64,000 nt of DNA from contig NZ_CP071454.1 of the NCBI RefSeq assembly GCF_017352135.1, positions 372,001-436,000 on the forward strand, in the 5' to 3' direction. Below the pieces are notes generated by a model that made no database searches, was not told the DNA's origin, and saw only the letters and a program-made list of their open reading frames with translations. The stretch is from Rhizobium lentis. Lineage in GTDB: Bacteria > Pseudomonadota > Alphaproteobacteria > Rhizobiales > Rhizobiaceae. This document shows positions 55,021 to 63,929 of this stretch, piece by piece. Positions within the stretch are counted from its first letter, which is position 1, and each line of letters begins with the position of its first letter. The translations under genes and the position numbers were made by a program.

Positions 55021-55192
55021 AGGGTGGCGCGCGCAGTTCTGTTTCTAGTCTTCGACGCTACCTTCACCACAGGAGAGCGCATCAAGGTATACGGCGGCTT
55101 GGGACAGCGGCTGACCGAATCGATGGGGGAGCCGCAGTGCTCAACTGTTTGTCATTGCCGTAAAGACTATCTAGTGCCCGCCCAAGCGGGCG

Positions 55193-56011
55193 CTATAGCT
55201 GACGATCGGGACCAATGACTACTTCGTGCTTTGGGCCACCGAAGGACGCGAACAGATGAACGATAACTGTGGTTATATCTCCGCGCTTTCGAAAATAGAA
55301 CTTGTGTAACCGCAGCATTGCGAGATGCTCATCTTCAACCGGTCTTCCAACAAAGTTGAAGATATCATCGCGACGCCCCATCAGAAGGTCGAGCAAATCC
55401 GTCGCATCGAACGCGTTTAGCCCTCGCTCAGCTATTGCATAGCAGTAAGCCATCTTTGCGACCACCATCTCAGTGAGTCCCATGATCATTGGCATTCTCG
55501 TCTGTAAAGGAGTTGGCACGATGTTTTTCGAACCTAGGTGGAGATCACCCAGTATTAAAGACGAAGCTCCATCACGCTCGACACCGACCAATCTTCCTGC
55601 GGGCTCATGAACTACGAAACTGTAAACTGGTGGATAGCTCTTTGCAGGAAGAGTGTCGATAAAGGCGTGCGGTGGTTCAGGAGAAGATGATTGCCGAAAC
55701 GACACCTTCGGCATTCGCCGCTCACCCTTTCGACGCCGACTATTCTGTTTCAGCTCGAGAATGTGGCGGACCCCCACGAAATCATTCTCCCACGCCTTTT
55801 GCTCGTAGGTTCTGTTGGCATAGCTATTACATTCCTTACAAGAAGCGTCCTCAAAGATCATTTCGCCTGTTCCTGACAACGCCCTGGGAACTATGTGCTC
55901 GTCAGTGAGATTTGATGAAACGCCGCAGAAGATACATCTACCGGGGGATGGATATCGCCTTGCTTCGATAGCTTTTGATCGCAACACATAATGCCCCTTG
56001 TCACCGCTCAT
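55193..56011 (-). CDS. HNH-endonuclease-like protein, 272 aa
   Basis: The N-terminal part has a zinc-type HNH pattern: [20 protein letters not shown] then [14 protein letters not shown] (about 26-75), with two CxxC pairs and the DEHIVP core. The remaining 190 residues match nothing I know. Codon use is AT-richer than flanking genes, suggesting acquisition. Such HNH proteins occur in mobile elements and antiphage systems but also as hypothetical orphans. It lies 230 bp downstream of the unrecognised 319-aa gene on the same strand. Confidence 0.75.
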   Translation of the reverse strand: MSGDKGHYVLRSKAIEARRYPSPGRCIFCGVSSNLTDEHIVPRALSGTGEMIFEDASCKECNSYANRTYEQKAWENDFVGVRHILELKQNSRRRKGERRMPKVSFRQSSSPEPPHAFIDTLPAKSYPPVYSFVVHEPAGRLVGVERDGASSLILGDLHLGSKNIVPTPLQTRMPMIMGLTEMVVAKMAYCYAIAERGLNAFDATDLLDLLMGRRDDIFNFVGRPVEDEHLAMLRLHKFYFRKRGDITTVIVHLFASFGGPKHEVVIGPDRQL

Positions 56012-56241
56012 CTAACCATCTGCTTCATTCGGCGCCGGCACCAAAAACAGCTAAGTATCTTGTGATGCCCTGCGAGGAGACCTTGTTGATAAAGCTGAGG
56101 CCGGTCAATCGCAATAATTGCAGGTTACCTAAACCGCAAGCAGCGTTAGCAGAAACGGGTGATGGTAACGCCGGTAGATCGATTCACAAATTTGAATGTC
56201 CCCGCTATTTCAATTATCGCGCTATCAACGGCCGCGGCCGC

Positions 56242-57201
56242 TTAGAGAGCTGCGATATGCGGGGCTTCGTGGTAGCGTACGGCTACAGCAGCAAAATTGC
56301 CGCTGGTAGAGTGGAATCGCTGAAGGCCGTGGGGCAATTGAAGGAACTTCGCAGCCGCGAGATTGGTAGTAAGAATTGGACAGTGGACGATATACGCTCC
56401 AGAATTATTAGAAGCCATTGAGAACTCTAAGAATATACCGAGTTTTCCATTTTTTTCACCAAGAAATATTTGAAAAGTTCTTATATATCTATAATGCGTC
56501 TCCTCAAGTCCCTTCTTGTTTATTATAGTATACTGATCGTCCTTCACGTGTTTTGGGTATGCCTCATTCAGTACTCGAATGTTGCACCTGTGCATCACCG
56601 TCAAAGAAAACAGAACTAGTGGCTCATAGGCCGAAGCGAGGGCATCGTCATCCTCCGGTGTTAGTAGGCCACCGTCAATTAGTCCCTGTCGGAACTCAAA
56701 GTGAAGGATTGCGGCATCAAGTGGGTCGGGAGGAGGTTGCTGAGTCAACAGCAGTGATAGCAATTTCTGCTGGAGCTTGTTCAAACCTAAGTCAGAAATT
56801 GAATATAGACCGGAGCTATCTTGGTTGAATTGCTCTAAAATGGACCTTAATAGCCCTTTACACCTTTCAAGCGTCAGCCTGCGATCAACTTCAAAAAATC
56901 TGTCACCGAGAACCTTAAGTCGCTGTCTCGCAACGATTGGAAAGTCCTGTGGAAGATCATACTGATCTAGAGGCCGATCGAGTTGATAAAATAGGTAGCC
57001 GATTAAAACTCCTAGCCGATCTGACGACAGCCCTTGATCCCGCGTTGGGTGAGCCAGGAAGTCGGCAATTTCCCTTACTGTGGGCAGGCGCCGCTCAAAC
57101 GTCTCGCGAAGCCAAAGGAAAATATAACAAAAATTATCAAAGCTAAAATCGCCTTGGGTCAAGAGCTTAACCCGACGTCGTATATCCTCAATGTCACCCA
57201 T
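56242..57201 (-). CDS. Unrecognised protein, 319 aa, atypical composition
   Basis: I recognise no family. The protein is soluble, with an N-terminal alpha-helical half (FDNFCYIFLWLRETFERRLPTVREIADFL; LIGYLFYQLDRPLDQ) and a C-terminal half of mixed strands (YTIINKKGLEETHYRYIRTF; IFLEFSMASNNSGAYIV). Codon use is clearly AT-richer than the chromosome. ATG at 57201 follows GGAGG by 12 nt; TTG at 57213 directly abuts the ribosome site and is less likely. With the HNH-like gene it forms an island-like pair. Confidence 0.65.
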   Translation of the reverse strand: MGDIEDIRRRVKLLTQGDFSFDNFCYIFLWLRETFERRLPTVREIADFLAHPTRDQGLSSDRLGVLIGYLFYQLDRPLDQYDLPQDFPIVARQRLKVLGDRFFEVDRRLTLERCKGLLRSILEQFNQDSSGLYSISDLGLNKLQQKLLSLLLTQQPPPDPLDAAILHFEFRQGLIDGGLLTPEDDDALASAYEPLVLFSLTVMHRCNIRVLNEAYPKHVKDDQYTIINKKGLEETHYRYIRTFQIFLGEKNGKLGIFLEFSMASNNSGAYIVHCPILTTNLAAAKFLQLPHGLQRFHSTSGNFAAVAVRYHEAPHIAAL

Positions 57202-57531
57202 AGTCTCGGACAACCTCCGCCAAGCGATTCTAGTAACTAGAAGAGCGTCTTTTTCCTTCGGAGGGTACGGCTCTGGTCCAAGCCCTCAATCCAGCACGGC
57301 ATGGCGGTAAATGGCGGAATTTGTGGTGATCGATTGCCCCGGTTCCCGATGCCAACGTGGTCGCCTTCGCGCATTTGCGCTTGCTACCGCTGATTTCGCT
57401 ATGCAGATTGCATGCGGCGCACATCGGTAGAGCCTAGTTGAAATTGGCATCTTGGTGCCGGCGTTGTCATGAAACACAAAAGCCCCGCAATCCCAGGCGA
57501 GGCTTCTCATTGCTGATCCAACCAACAGTTC
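57202..57531. other. Intergenic region without recognised gene
   Basis: A 330-bp spacer between the atypical pair and the porin-like gene. It contains the terminator of the latter (57480-57505). The remainder (about 57250-57470) has mixed composition and no convincing frame; it may be a junction remnant. Confidence 0.45.
57480..57505 (-). terminator. Terminator of the outer-membrane-protein gene
   Basis: AAGCCCCGC pairs with GCGAGGCTT with one mismatch; on the reverse strand it runs into TTTTGTG. Confidence 0.65.
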
Positions 57532-58158
57532 CTAGAATTTCACGCCAATTCCGAACTTGAGTTCGTGCTGGTCGAGGTCGACATCAACACCGAGAATATC
57601 TTTCTCGCCGAAGTCATTATACCGATACTCGCCACGGGCGAAGATGTTGTTGGTGATGGCAAAGTCGACACCGGCCCCGACGGTGTAACCGTTGAAGGTC
57701 TCCGTTTCTTTGTCGAATCCCGGCAGGTCCACGTATCCACGCGTGGCGGTCCAACCGGCTGCGCCATAAAGGAGCGCTCTGTCGAAGGCGTAGCCAACAC
57801 GACCGCGAACAGCGCCGGCCCAGTCGGTGCCGACGTCCGCTCCCAGCGCTTCCTCTTCGTTCCAGTTGTATTCGAGGTTGCCCTCGACACCGACAACGAA
57901 GTTGTTATCGAACTGGAAATTGTAACCCGCAAATCCACCGAAGACGCCGCCGTTGAAATTCTGAGAATCGCTGGCGCCGCCGATGCTGAAGTCACCGTTC
58001 AGCCAGCTGGCGCCGCCATCGAGACCGAGATACGGGCCTGACCAGGTGAAAGCTGGCGCAGCCGCAACGGGTGCGGCCGGGACGTCCTGCACGGCATCCG
58101 CTGCAACCGCGGTCGTTGCGACAAGTGCTAGAAAAGTGGTGGCGATCGTGAGCTTCAT
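57532..58158 (-). CDS. Outer membrane beta-barrel protein (Omp25/RopB family)
   Basis: A 208-residue porin-like protein with signal peptide (about 1-19, AVA-AD), a Pro/Ala linker and an eight-stranded barrel (FTWSGPYLGLDGGASW; GGFAGYNFQFDNNFVVGVEGN; ending HELKFGIGVKF with the terminal Phe). Family members Omp25/31 and RopB are abundant Rhizobiales outer-membrane proteins. The ATG at 58158 is preceded by GGGGTAACG. Confidence 0.92.
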   Translation of the reverse strand: MKLTIATTFLALVATTAVAADAVQDVPAAPVAAAPAFTWSGPYLGLDGGASWLNGDFSIGGASDSQNFNGGVFGGFAGYNFQFDNNFVVGVEGNLEYNWNEEEALGADVGTDWAGAVRGRVGYAFDRALLYGAAGWTATRGYVDLPGFDKETETFNGYTVGAGVDFAITNNIFARGEYRYNDFGEKDILGVDVDLDQHELKFGIGVKF

Positions 58159-58297
58159 TTTCGTTACCCCATATCTTGCAACACAACTAGAGGATACAGC
58201 CTAACTCAACAAATAGCTGTAACACCAAAGACACACTCGCAGGACTGTACGATAGAGAACTTATCCGCGGAAACGATGATGGCAAGTGTCGCGTCGT

Positions 58298-58492
58298 CTA
58301 ATAACTGCAAGACCGCCCATCACTCGGCCTGAACCCATCCGCGCAGGCCGGGTTGAGCGGACGCGCTTCGTGATAGTAACCGCCGTCGATCGACGACGTG
58401 TAATCGAGGTTTCCGGACGACGTGCAGGCTGAAAGGATCGTGACAAGGCTGACCAGCGTTCCGGCTACGACAAATGCGAAAAATCGGGTCAT
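58298..58492 (-). CDS. Small lipoprotein, 64 aa
   Basis: A 64-residue protein with signal peptide and lipobox LSAC (Cys at about 23), then a short Gly/Ser/Tyr-rich tail with two more cysteines. AAGGAGAAG precedes the ATG at 58492. Function unknown; probably outer-membrane anchored. Confidence 0.75.
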   Translation of the reverse strand: MTRFFAFVVAGTLVSLVTILSACTSSGNLDYTSSIDGGYYHEARPLNPACADGFRPSDGRSCSY

Positions 58493-58725
58493 CTGAGCTT
58501 CTCCTTCGCAAGGGCATGTCTTTACCCCAAGTGCGCAACTTACCACGACGCAGCAAATATAAGCGAGAACTCATACAAGAAGACCACCGTGACAGGCTGC
58601 TCCTAACGTCAATGTGATCGAATTGCACACGTGCGCATAGCTGTCATGCCAAAATGCCTATTGTGAAGGCAGGGTGGGCAAAATATACGCCGCCGGCTAA
58701 CAAAAAAAAGAATGAGTGAACTGCC

Positions 58726-58869
58726 ATGAGCATACAGAAACTTTTCAACCGCAATCTCCTGACCCGCTTCGTCGCCGGCCTCGGTGCGGTTCCCCAGCGC
58801 ATTCGCGGCGCACGCGAAGAACGCAGGCCCGCCATTCATCCATCCTTCATGGACGATTTCGGCGCATAG
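58726..58869 (+). CDS. Small basic hypothetical protein, 47 aa
   Basis: A 47-residue frame (MSIQKLFNRNLLTRFVAGLG ... HPSFMDDFGA) rich in Arg with an amphipathic N-terminus. The ribosome site is weak. It fills an otherwise empty 500-bp gap, and its codons look chromosomal. Moderate support only. Confidence 0.45.
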   Translation: MSIQKLFNRNLLTRFVAGLGAVPQRIRGAREERRPAIHPSFMDDFGA

Positions 58870-59030
58870 GCTCCCATGCGTCCGCCGGCTGCCGGGTGAG
58901 ATAAACGGCCTCGCCCGGCCGGCGCGCTGTTTGAAAGCCCTTCAAAGGTCCTAAATGGCCGGCGTCGTGTCGCCTTTTATTGTGCCCGGTTCCCGTCGGC
59001 CTTCCAGCCTTCGTTGAACGGGACATGCTT

Positions 59031-59927
59031 TTACAGATCCTGGCGGATAGAAAACACGTAGTTATAAGGCATTCCGGAAGAGCCCTTTTGGACCTCGTCG
59101 ATCGACAGGGGCCGAAGTACTCGATCTTTCAGGCGATATACGGAATAACCAAACGGTTTGAGATAGTCGATCACGCTGGCGACAGCATCGGGTCGATGTC
59201 GCTCTTCCGCTTCGATGAGCAGGTTTGGGCGATCCCGATTCAATATAGCCTCCGCGCCCTTGAGTACTTTGAGTTCGTGCCCTTCAACGTCGATCTTTAT
59301 GAAGCCGACCGCCCCGAACTGATAGCTGTCCAAGCGCCGGGTCTGAACGGAAATTTCCTCGACATTCTGCATCGAAAGCGTGTTTTGCTCCTCAATCGTG
59401 GCACAGCCATCCATGAGTTGATCGCTGGGGATTCGCATCGTTGCAACGCCGGCGCTGTCGGAAAGGGCGACCTGCTCGACCCGAACCGACGAACCAAGCG
59501 CAGCCTTCAGAAAAGCGACCATATTTGGCTGAGGTTCGAAGGCGACGACATCGCGTGCATATTTGGTCAAGTACCAGGAATAGACACCGTAGTTCGCCCC
59601 TATATCGATCGCAGTCTGGCTTCGCCGGCATAATCTATCGAGGATCCGAAGTTCTGGCTCACCACGGCGCCATTCTCGTGACGCGCGCGTCCATAACCTG
59701 AACCGAGGTGGCGCAATATTGGCGATATGAAGCATGAAGTCCCCCAGCAATTCGAATGCGTGCGCTATCCGCTCTTCGAGCGGCCTGCCCACTAGCTCTC
59801 CATCCTCGGTGAATTGGCAACCAGTGGCTAGATCATCGATAGTTGGTGCCTGGCGCGACCGTTTCGCCAAGCCTAGTTCTTTAGGTGAAGCCGACGGGGT
59901 TAATTCTGTCCGGCGCTCAGCCGTCAA
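59031..59927 (-). CDS. FkbM family SAM-dependent methyltransferase
   Basis: A 298-residue protein. The methyltransferase domain (about 90-270) has AIDIGANYGVYSWYLTKY (motif I), VVAFEPQPNMVAFL and FIKIDVEGHELKVLKGAE, the FkbM hallmark. Such enzymes often O-methylate sugars in polysaccharides or glycolipids. The start is uncertain: TTG at 59927 opens the frame. Composition is a little AT-richer than neighbours and no polysaccharide genes are adjacent, so it may be acquired. Confidence 0.88.
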   Translation of the reverse strand: MTAERRTELTPSASPKELGLAKRSRQAPTIDDLATGCQFTEDGELVGRPLEERIAHAFELLGDFMLHIANIAPPRFRLWTRASREWRRGEPELRILDRLCRRSQTAIDIGANYGVYSWYLTKYARDVVAFEPQPNMVAFLKAALGSSVRVEQVALSDSAGVATMRIPSDQLMDGCATIEEQNTLSMQNVEEISVQTRRLDSYQFGAVGFIKIDVEGHELKVLKGAEAILNRDRPNLLIEAEERHRPDAVASVIDYLKPFGYSVYRLKDRVLRPLSIDEVQKGSSGMPYNYVFSIRQDL

Positions 59928-59960
59928 TGCAGCCGCTGGCCACCCGCTAAGGCAAACGCC

Positions 59961-60527
59961 TCAGTTCACGACAGGTGCAGCCGGCTCGCCCCAGCTGGAA
60001 ATGGGCTGGCCGCCCTTGGTCGCCACCCTGATGTCGTAAAGTGCAAGCGAGGCCTGGAGCTGGCGCGTATCATTGCAGCGGTTGATGATGCCGCCGATAT
60101 ATTGCACGCAATCGCTGGCGCTGCCCTGCACCGAGCCCGTGGCCGAATCCTTGACCATCCCGTCGGCGTCCACCAGGAAATAGGAAAGCCGATTATTCTC
60201 AGAAACGGTGGAGTCGCCGACCAGGCCGGCGAAATTCGTGCCGGTCTCGGTCCTGGCGGCGGGCGCCATATGCCGGTAGATCGTCATGCCGTTTTTCAAC
60301 GGCGTCGCACCGATCATCGACCCGAAGGTCGCTTCGGAACCGGAAAGGCGCCACATCGGCGATTGGCCGAGATTGGCGATCTCCGAGTAGGATTTGCCCA
60401 GCGCATAGCTGGTGTAAGAGCGGTTGGCGGCGTTCTCCGCCTTTTCCGCCACTTGAGAGCAGCCCGCCAGGCCGATGGCGAGGCCGATCGAAAGAATCGC
60501 TCCGCGCCCGACGCACCTATCCCTCAC
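59961..60527 (-). CDS. Lipoprotein of unknown function, 188 aa
   Basis: Signal peptide with lipobox LAGC (SIGLAIGLAGCSQVAEKAEN), then a soluble domain (YTSYALGKSYSEIANLGQSP; LSYFLVDADGMVKDSATG) with two later cysteines likely paired. I know no function. GTG at 60527 follows GAAGAG; a longer TTG/GTG start near 60584 would put a basic extension before the signal peptide. Divergent from the SIMPL gene. Confidence 0.75.
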   Translation of the reverse strand: MRDRCVGRGAILSIGLAIGLAGCSQVAEKAENAANRSYTSYALGKSYSEIANLGQSPMWRLSGSEATFGSMIGATPLKNGMTIYRHMAPAARTETGTNFAGLVGDSTVSENNRLSYFLVDADGMVKDSATGSVQGSASDCVQYIGGIINRCNDTRQLQASLALYDIRVATKGGQPISSWGEPAAPVVN

Positions 60528-60628
60528 ATTTTTCTCTTCATCCGCCCGCGCCCTTCCCTTCCGCCGCAATAGCTTCACAATCAACCGACAGAAAGTTCAC
60601 CCGGGAAACGACAACTAGGGAATGAAAC

Positions 60629-61366
60629 ATGGCGCCGATGCTTTCCAAGACTCTTCTGATGACTGCCCTTCTGGCCCTGCCGCTCGGCAGCGCCGCGCCC
60701 GTATCGGCGCAGGAGGCAAAGCCGCGCGAGCCGGTGATCTCGGTGACCGGCGACGGCGAATCGGCGCTGGCGCCGGATATGGCCGTCGTCACTCTCGCCG
60801 TCGTCAAGCAGGCGAAGACCGCCCGCGAAGCGCTCGACGAGAACAACAAGGCGATGACCGAGGTGCTGAAGGCGCTGAAGGAGGGCGGCGTTGCCGAGCG
60901 CGATCTGCAGACCTCCGGCTTTTCCATCCAGCCGCAGTATAACTATCCGCAGCCCGTCGACGGCCAGCAACAGCAGCCCCAGCTGATCGGCTACCAGACG
61001 ATCAATTCGGTCACCATCCGGCTGCGCGATCTGGCCAAACTCGGCCAGGTGATCGACCAGTCGGTCAGCCTCGGCATCAACCAGGGCGGCGATATTCAGT
61101 TTACCAACGACAAGCCGGAAGCAGCGATCGAAGAGGCGCGCAAGAACGCCGTCGCTGAGGCCGTCAAGAAGGCGAAGACACTGAGTGAGGCGGCCGGCGT
61201 CAAGCTCGGCCGGATCATCGAGATCACCGAGAATGTGCCCCGCCCGCTGCCGCAGCCTGCCTATCGCGCCACGATGATGAAGGAAGCCGACGCTGCCGTT
61301 CCCGTCCAGGGCGGCGAGAACAATTACACCGTCAGCGTCACGGTGACCTTCGCGATCGAACAATAG
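60629..61366 (+). CDS. SIMPL-domain (DUF541) periplasmic protein
   Basis: A 245-residue exported protein with signal peptide (about 1-25, VSAQ-EA) and a SIMPL/DUF541 domain: PVISVTGDGESALAPDMAVV at the start, TVRDLxKLGQVIDQSVSLGI-like middle, and VSVTVTFAIEQ at the end. The family includes E. coli YggE, linked to oxidative stress. The ATG follows AGGGAATG. Confidence 0.92.
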   Translation: MAPMLSKTLLMTALLALPLGSAAPVSAQEAKPREPVISVTGDGESALAPDMAVVTLAVVKQAKTAREALDENNKAMTEVLKALKEGGVAERDLQTSGFSIQPQYNYPQPVDGQQQQPQLIGYQTINSVTIRLRDLAKLGQVIDQSVSLGINQGGDIQFTNDKPEAAIEEARKNAVAEAVKKAKTLSEAAGVKLGRIIEITENVPRPLPQPAYRATMMKEADAAVPVQGGENNYTVSVTVTFAIEQ

Positions 61367-61766
61367 AAATGAAGGCGCCGCGTGTCTTTCAGGCGCGCCA
61401 TGGCTGCGGGATCCTCGGTATAGGTCGATGCTGTTTGCGCCGGCGGCTACCCGAGACTCTCCCCAACTCCTCCCCACAAGGGGGCGGGGCCGCACCGCTT
61501 CAAATAACCCGTATCCTAGCAATCCGTAGGGGAGACAGCCGTGAGAACCTCTGCTTTTGATCGCCGCCGGGAACCAGAGCTTAGCCCTCCCCCTGATGGG
61601 GAGGGTTTGTATCCATACAAGGGCCTGGGAAAACACCGGAGGAAAGAGCGCAGTCAAACCGAGCGCAAATCAATCCCACAAATGAAAACCGCCCTTGCCG
61701 ATCGGGGAGACTGGCAAAGGCGGCTTTTTGCACAACACTTCGGTCAGACGTGCAGGCGGTATTCTA
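61367..61766. repeat. Intergenic region with repeat fragments and terminator
   Basis: A 400-bp gap. It contains CTCCCC/GGGG repeat fragments (about 61456-61490 and 61585-61610) of the mosaic family and a stem-loop at 61689-61723. No gene seen. Confidence 0.55.
61689..61728. terminator. Bidirectional terminator
   Basis: CCGCCCTTGCC pairs with GGCAAAGGCGG (one mismatch), followed by CTTTTTG on the + strand and preceded by GAAAA, i.e. TTTTC on the other strand. It serves the reverse-strand gene at 61767-62111. Confidence 0.75.
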
Positions 61767-62111
61767 TTAATATCCGCGGCGCAGCGCGGGGCAGCCGCGC
61801 ACGTTGCCGAAGCTCATCTCGTCGGGGCCGCGGCGGGTCCAGCCCTGGACGATGACGCGGCGCGGGGTGATATCGACGACGCGGGGGCGGCGGAAGCCGT
61901 AATCGCGGGCGAGATCTTCGGCAAGACGCGGATCGCAGCCGCGCGGCCGGCGGCCTTCGAAGCCCGGAGGCGGACGGCGATAATCACGCGGCGGCTCACG
62001 ATCCGGATCGCCGATAATGATATTAAACTGGGCGGCAGCCGGAACCACCGTGCCGGCAAGGGTGCCGGCGGTCAGCATGGCGGCGAGACCCGCCTTTGCC
62101 AGAAACTGCAT
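61767..62111 (-). CDS. Small secreted cysteine-containing protein, 114 aa (paralogue A)
   Basis: Signal peptide (about 1-27, AAAQ-FN), an Arg/Pro-rich linker (DREPPRDYRRPPPGFEGRRP) and a compact domain with Cys in RGCDPRLAEDLARDYGFRR and FGNVRGCPALRR, perhaps one disulfide. The domain repeats in the next gene (62287-62592). I know no function; this looks like a rhizobia-specific periplasmic family. ATG at 62111. Confidence 0.78.
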   Translation of the reverse strand: MQFLAKAGLAAMLTAGTLAGTVVPAAAQFNIIIGDPDREPPRDYRRPPPGFEGRRPRGCDPRLAEDLARDYGFRRPRVVDITPRRVIVQGWTRRGPDEMSFGNVRGCPALRRGY

Positions 62112-62286
62112 CTTCAAAAAACCTTTCGTTTGATAGTCGGTGCGGTCGAGCCGCCCTCCCAACTCTCCGCGTCACGCCGAAGCGCCATTGGGAATCACTC
62201 ATACAACCAGAGAAAAAACGGCTGAAAGTATCGCCGTCAAGGCAAAACAGGCGGCAAGCGCTTGTCGGCGCTTGCCGCGCCTTTGG

Positions 62287-62592
62287 TCAGCGGCGGATCA
62301 GCGGGCAACCGCGGACATTGGCGAAGACCATCCTGTCCCAGCCGCGACGATCGCGCCCGGCAACGACGACGACGCGCGGCGACATGCGGGTGATATGGGC
62401 TCTGCGCAGGCCGTAATCGCGCGCCTTGCTCACGGCATGCATCGGCGAGCAGCCGCGGATCGGACGATGATATTGCGCCTCGACGATGAAGTTCGTCTGC
62501 GGGCCTGCGGCGGCTGCCGTGGAAACAGTGGCCGGAATGGATGAAAGGGCGAGCACTGCGGCAAGGCAAGCCTTGGTGAGGAAATGCGTCAT
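62287..62592 (-). CDS. Small secreted cysteine-containing protein, 101 aa (paralogue B)
   Basis: Signal peptide (about 1-29, TAAA-AG) followed by a domain parallel to the preceding gene's: IRGCSPMHAVSKARDYGLRR, SPRVVVVAGRDRRG and FANVRGCPLIRR. Shared spacing of the two cysteines and the NVRGCP ending mark tandem duplication. CGGAGACAC precedes the ATG. Confidence 0.78.
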   Translation of the reverse strand: MTHFLTKACLAAVLALSSIPATVSTAAAAGPQTNFIVEAQYHRPIRGCSPMHAVSKARDYGLRRAHITRMSPRVVVVAGRDRRGWDRMVFANVRGCPLIRR

Positions 62593-63060
62593 TGAGTGTC
62601 TCCGTCGATCGGTCTTTTAAGCTCTCCCTTCAGGGATTGCTTCGACACTAACCGGGGCAAGCTGAATGCTGTTCGAACCGGCCATTCAGTTTGCATTCAC
62701 TGACGATGAGCGGCTTTCGACGGCTCTTGCTTTGATCGGATTCGCACGATCGTCTTGACATCTCGTCCGATGAATACCGCTCATCACCCGTCCCCGTCTT
62801 TCGAGGTTCCGGCCTATGACCTACGCGCCTCAGGATGATCGTTCGAGGCGATCCTGCGGATCGCACCTCTGCCGTGCGGCTGGTGGTTTGATCGGGGCGT
62901 CATGTGGCCGGTGGCCGACCTGTATGACGTATGTTTCCTGAGCGGCTGAGCGGTACCGCACAGGACCTTGTGGTGAGGCAAACCGCGCCCTCTCTCTCCG
63001 CCCTCATCCTGAGGCGCCCTGCAGGGGCCGCGAAGGGCGAGGGCGGCCGCTGCCCCCTCC
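62593..63060. repeat. Intergenic region with CTCAGGATGA-type repeats
   Basis: A 468-bp gap without a gene. It carries GCCTCAGGATGATCG (about 62826) and CTCATCCTGAGGCGCCCTGC (about 63002), related to the units in 50340-50690. Confidence 0.6.
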
Positions 63061-63483
63061 TCAGGCTCCGAGATGCAGCACGATTTCGCGCCGGTGCGGC
63101 CGGTCGCGATGTTCGAAGAGATAGAGGCCCTGCCAGGTGCCGAGCATCAAGCGCCCGTCGGCGACGGGAATGCCGATCGACACCTGCGTCAGCGCCGCCT
63201 TGATATGCGCCGGCATGTCGTCCGGCCCCTCGGCCCTATGCACGACCCAGCCCATCGACAAATCGGAGGCCGGCGGCACCAGGCGGCGGAAGAAGGAAAG
63301 AAGGTCGGTTTGCACGTCGGGATCGGCGTTTTCCTGGATCAGCAGCGAACACGATGTGTGGCGCACGAAGACGGTGAGAAGCCCCTCCTCCTGCCCCGAG
63401 GCGCTGACGAAAGCTTCCGCCTGATCGGTGAATTCGTAGAGGCCCTGGCCGCGCGTGGCCAAGGTGAGGATTGTCTGGGGCAC
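63061..63483 (-). CDS. YjbQ/UPF0047 family protein
   Basis: A 140-residue protein with the UPF0047 core: FVRHTSCSLLIQENADPDV, DDMPAHIKAALTQVSIGIPV and GTWQGLYLFEHRDRPHRRE, containing the family's conserved His/Glu/Cys. Members complement E. coli thiamin-phosphate-synthase defects weakly; the true role is open. GTG at 63483 follows GGAGAGCG and gives the usual PQTILTL start. Confidence 0.9.
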   Translation of the reverse strand: MPQTILTLATRGQGLYEFTDQAEAFVSASGQEEGLLTVFVRHTSCSLLIQENADPDVQTDLLSFFRRLVPPASDLSMGWVVHRAEGPDDMPAHIKAALTQVSIGIPVADGRLMLGTWQGLYLFEHRDRPHRREIVLHLGA

Positions 63484-63575
63484 CGGCGCTCTCCATCTGG
63501 CAATGACATTGCCCGCGAGTTGGCGCGCCATGACGGCCAAGTCAATGCCCTGGCGAAGATGCGGCTGCGCCGGCT

Positions 63576-63929
63576 TCAGAGCTTCAGCAGCGTCTCGAAC
63601 CCGCCATAGATCATCCGCTTGCCGTCGAACGGCATCTGCCATTGGTCGCCCTTGAGCCGCGGATCGGCCATCACCTTGGCATTGATGTCGTCGCGTTCCT
63701 GCCGCGACCTGTAGGTGATCCAGGATAACACCACCACCTCGTCCTCCTTGGCCTGCACGGCGCGGGGAAAAGAGGTCAGCTCTCCATAGGGCACGTCGTC
63801 GCCGATGCATTCGACAAATTCGAGCGCGCCATATTCCTTCCAGAGCGAGCCGGCAAAGGTGGAGAATTTCTTGTAGGCGTCGATATTCTCCCTCGGCACC
63901 GCCACGACGAAACCATCGACATAAGACAT
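63576..63929 (-). CDS. DUF1428 family protein
   Basis: A 117-residue protein matching DUF1428 over its length: MSYVDGFVVAVPRENIDAYK at the start, PYGELTSFPRAVQAKEDEVVV in the middle and KRMIYGGFETLLKL at the end. It has a dimeric ferredoxin-like fold by family; function unknown. It lies 92 bp upstream of the YjbQ gene on the same strand. Confidence 0.9.
   Translation of the reverse strand: MSYVDGFVVAVPRENIDAYKKFSTFAGSLWKEYGALEFVECIGDDVPYGELTSFPRAVQAKEDEVVVLSWITYRSRQERDDINAKVMADPRLKGDQWQMPFDGKRMIYGGFETLLKL

Noticed and set aside
53834..57531. Intact integrative element at tRNA-Ile
   Set aside because: No integrase or recombinase gene and no second copy of the tRNA 3' end was found; only composition suggests acquisition.
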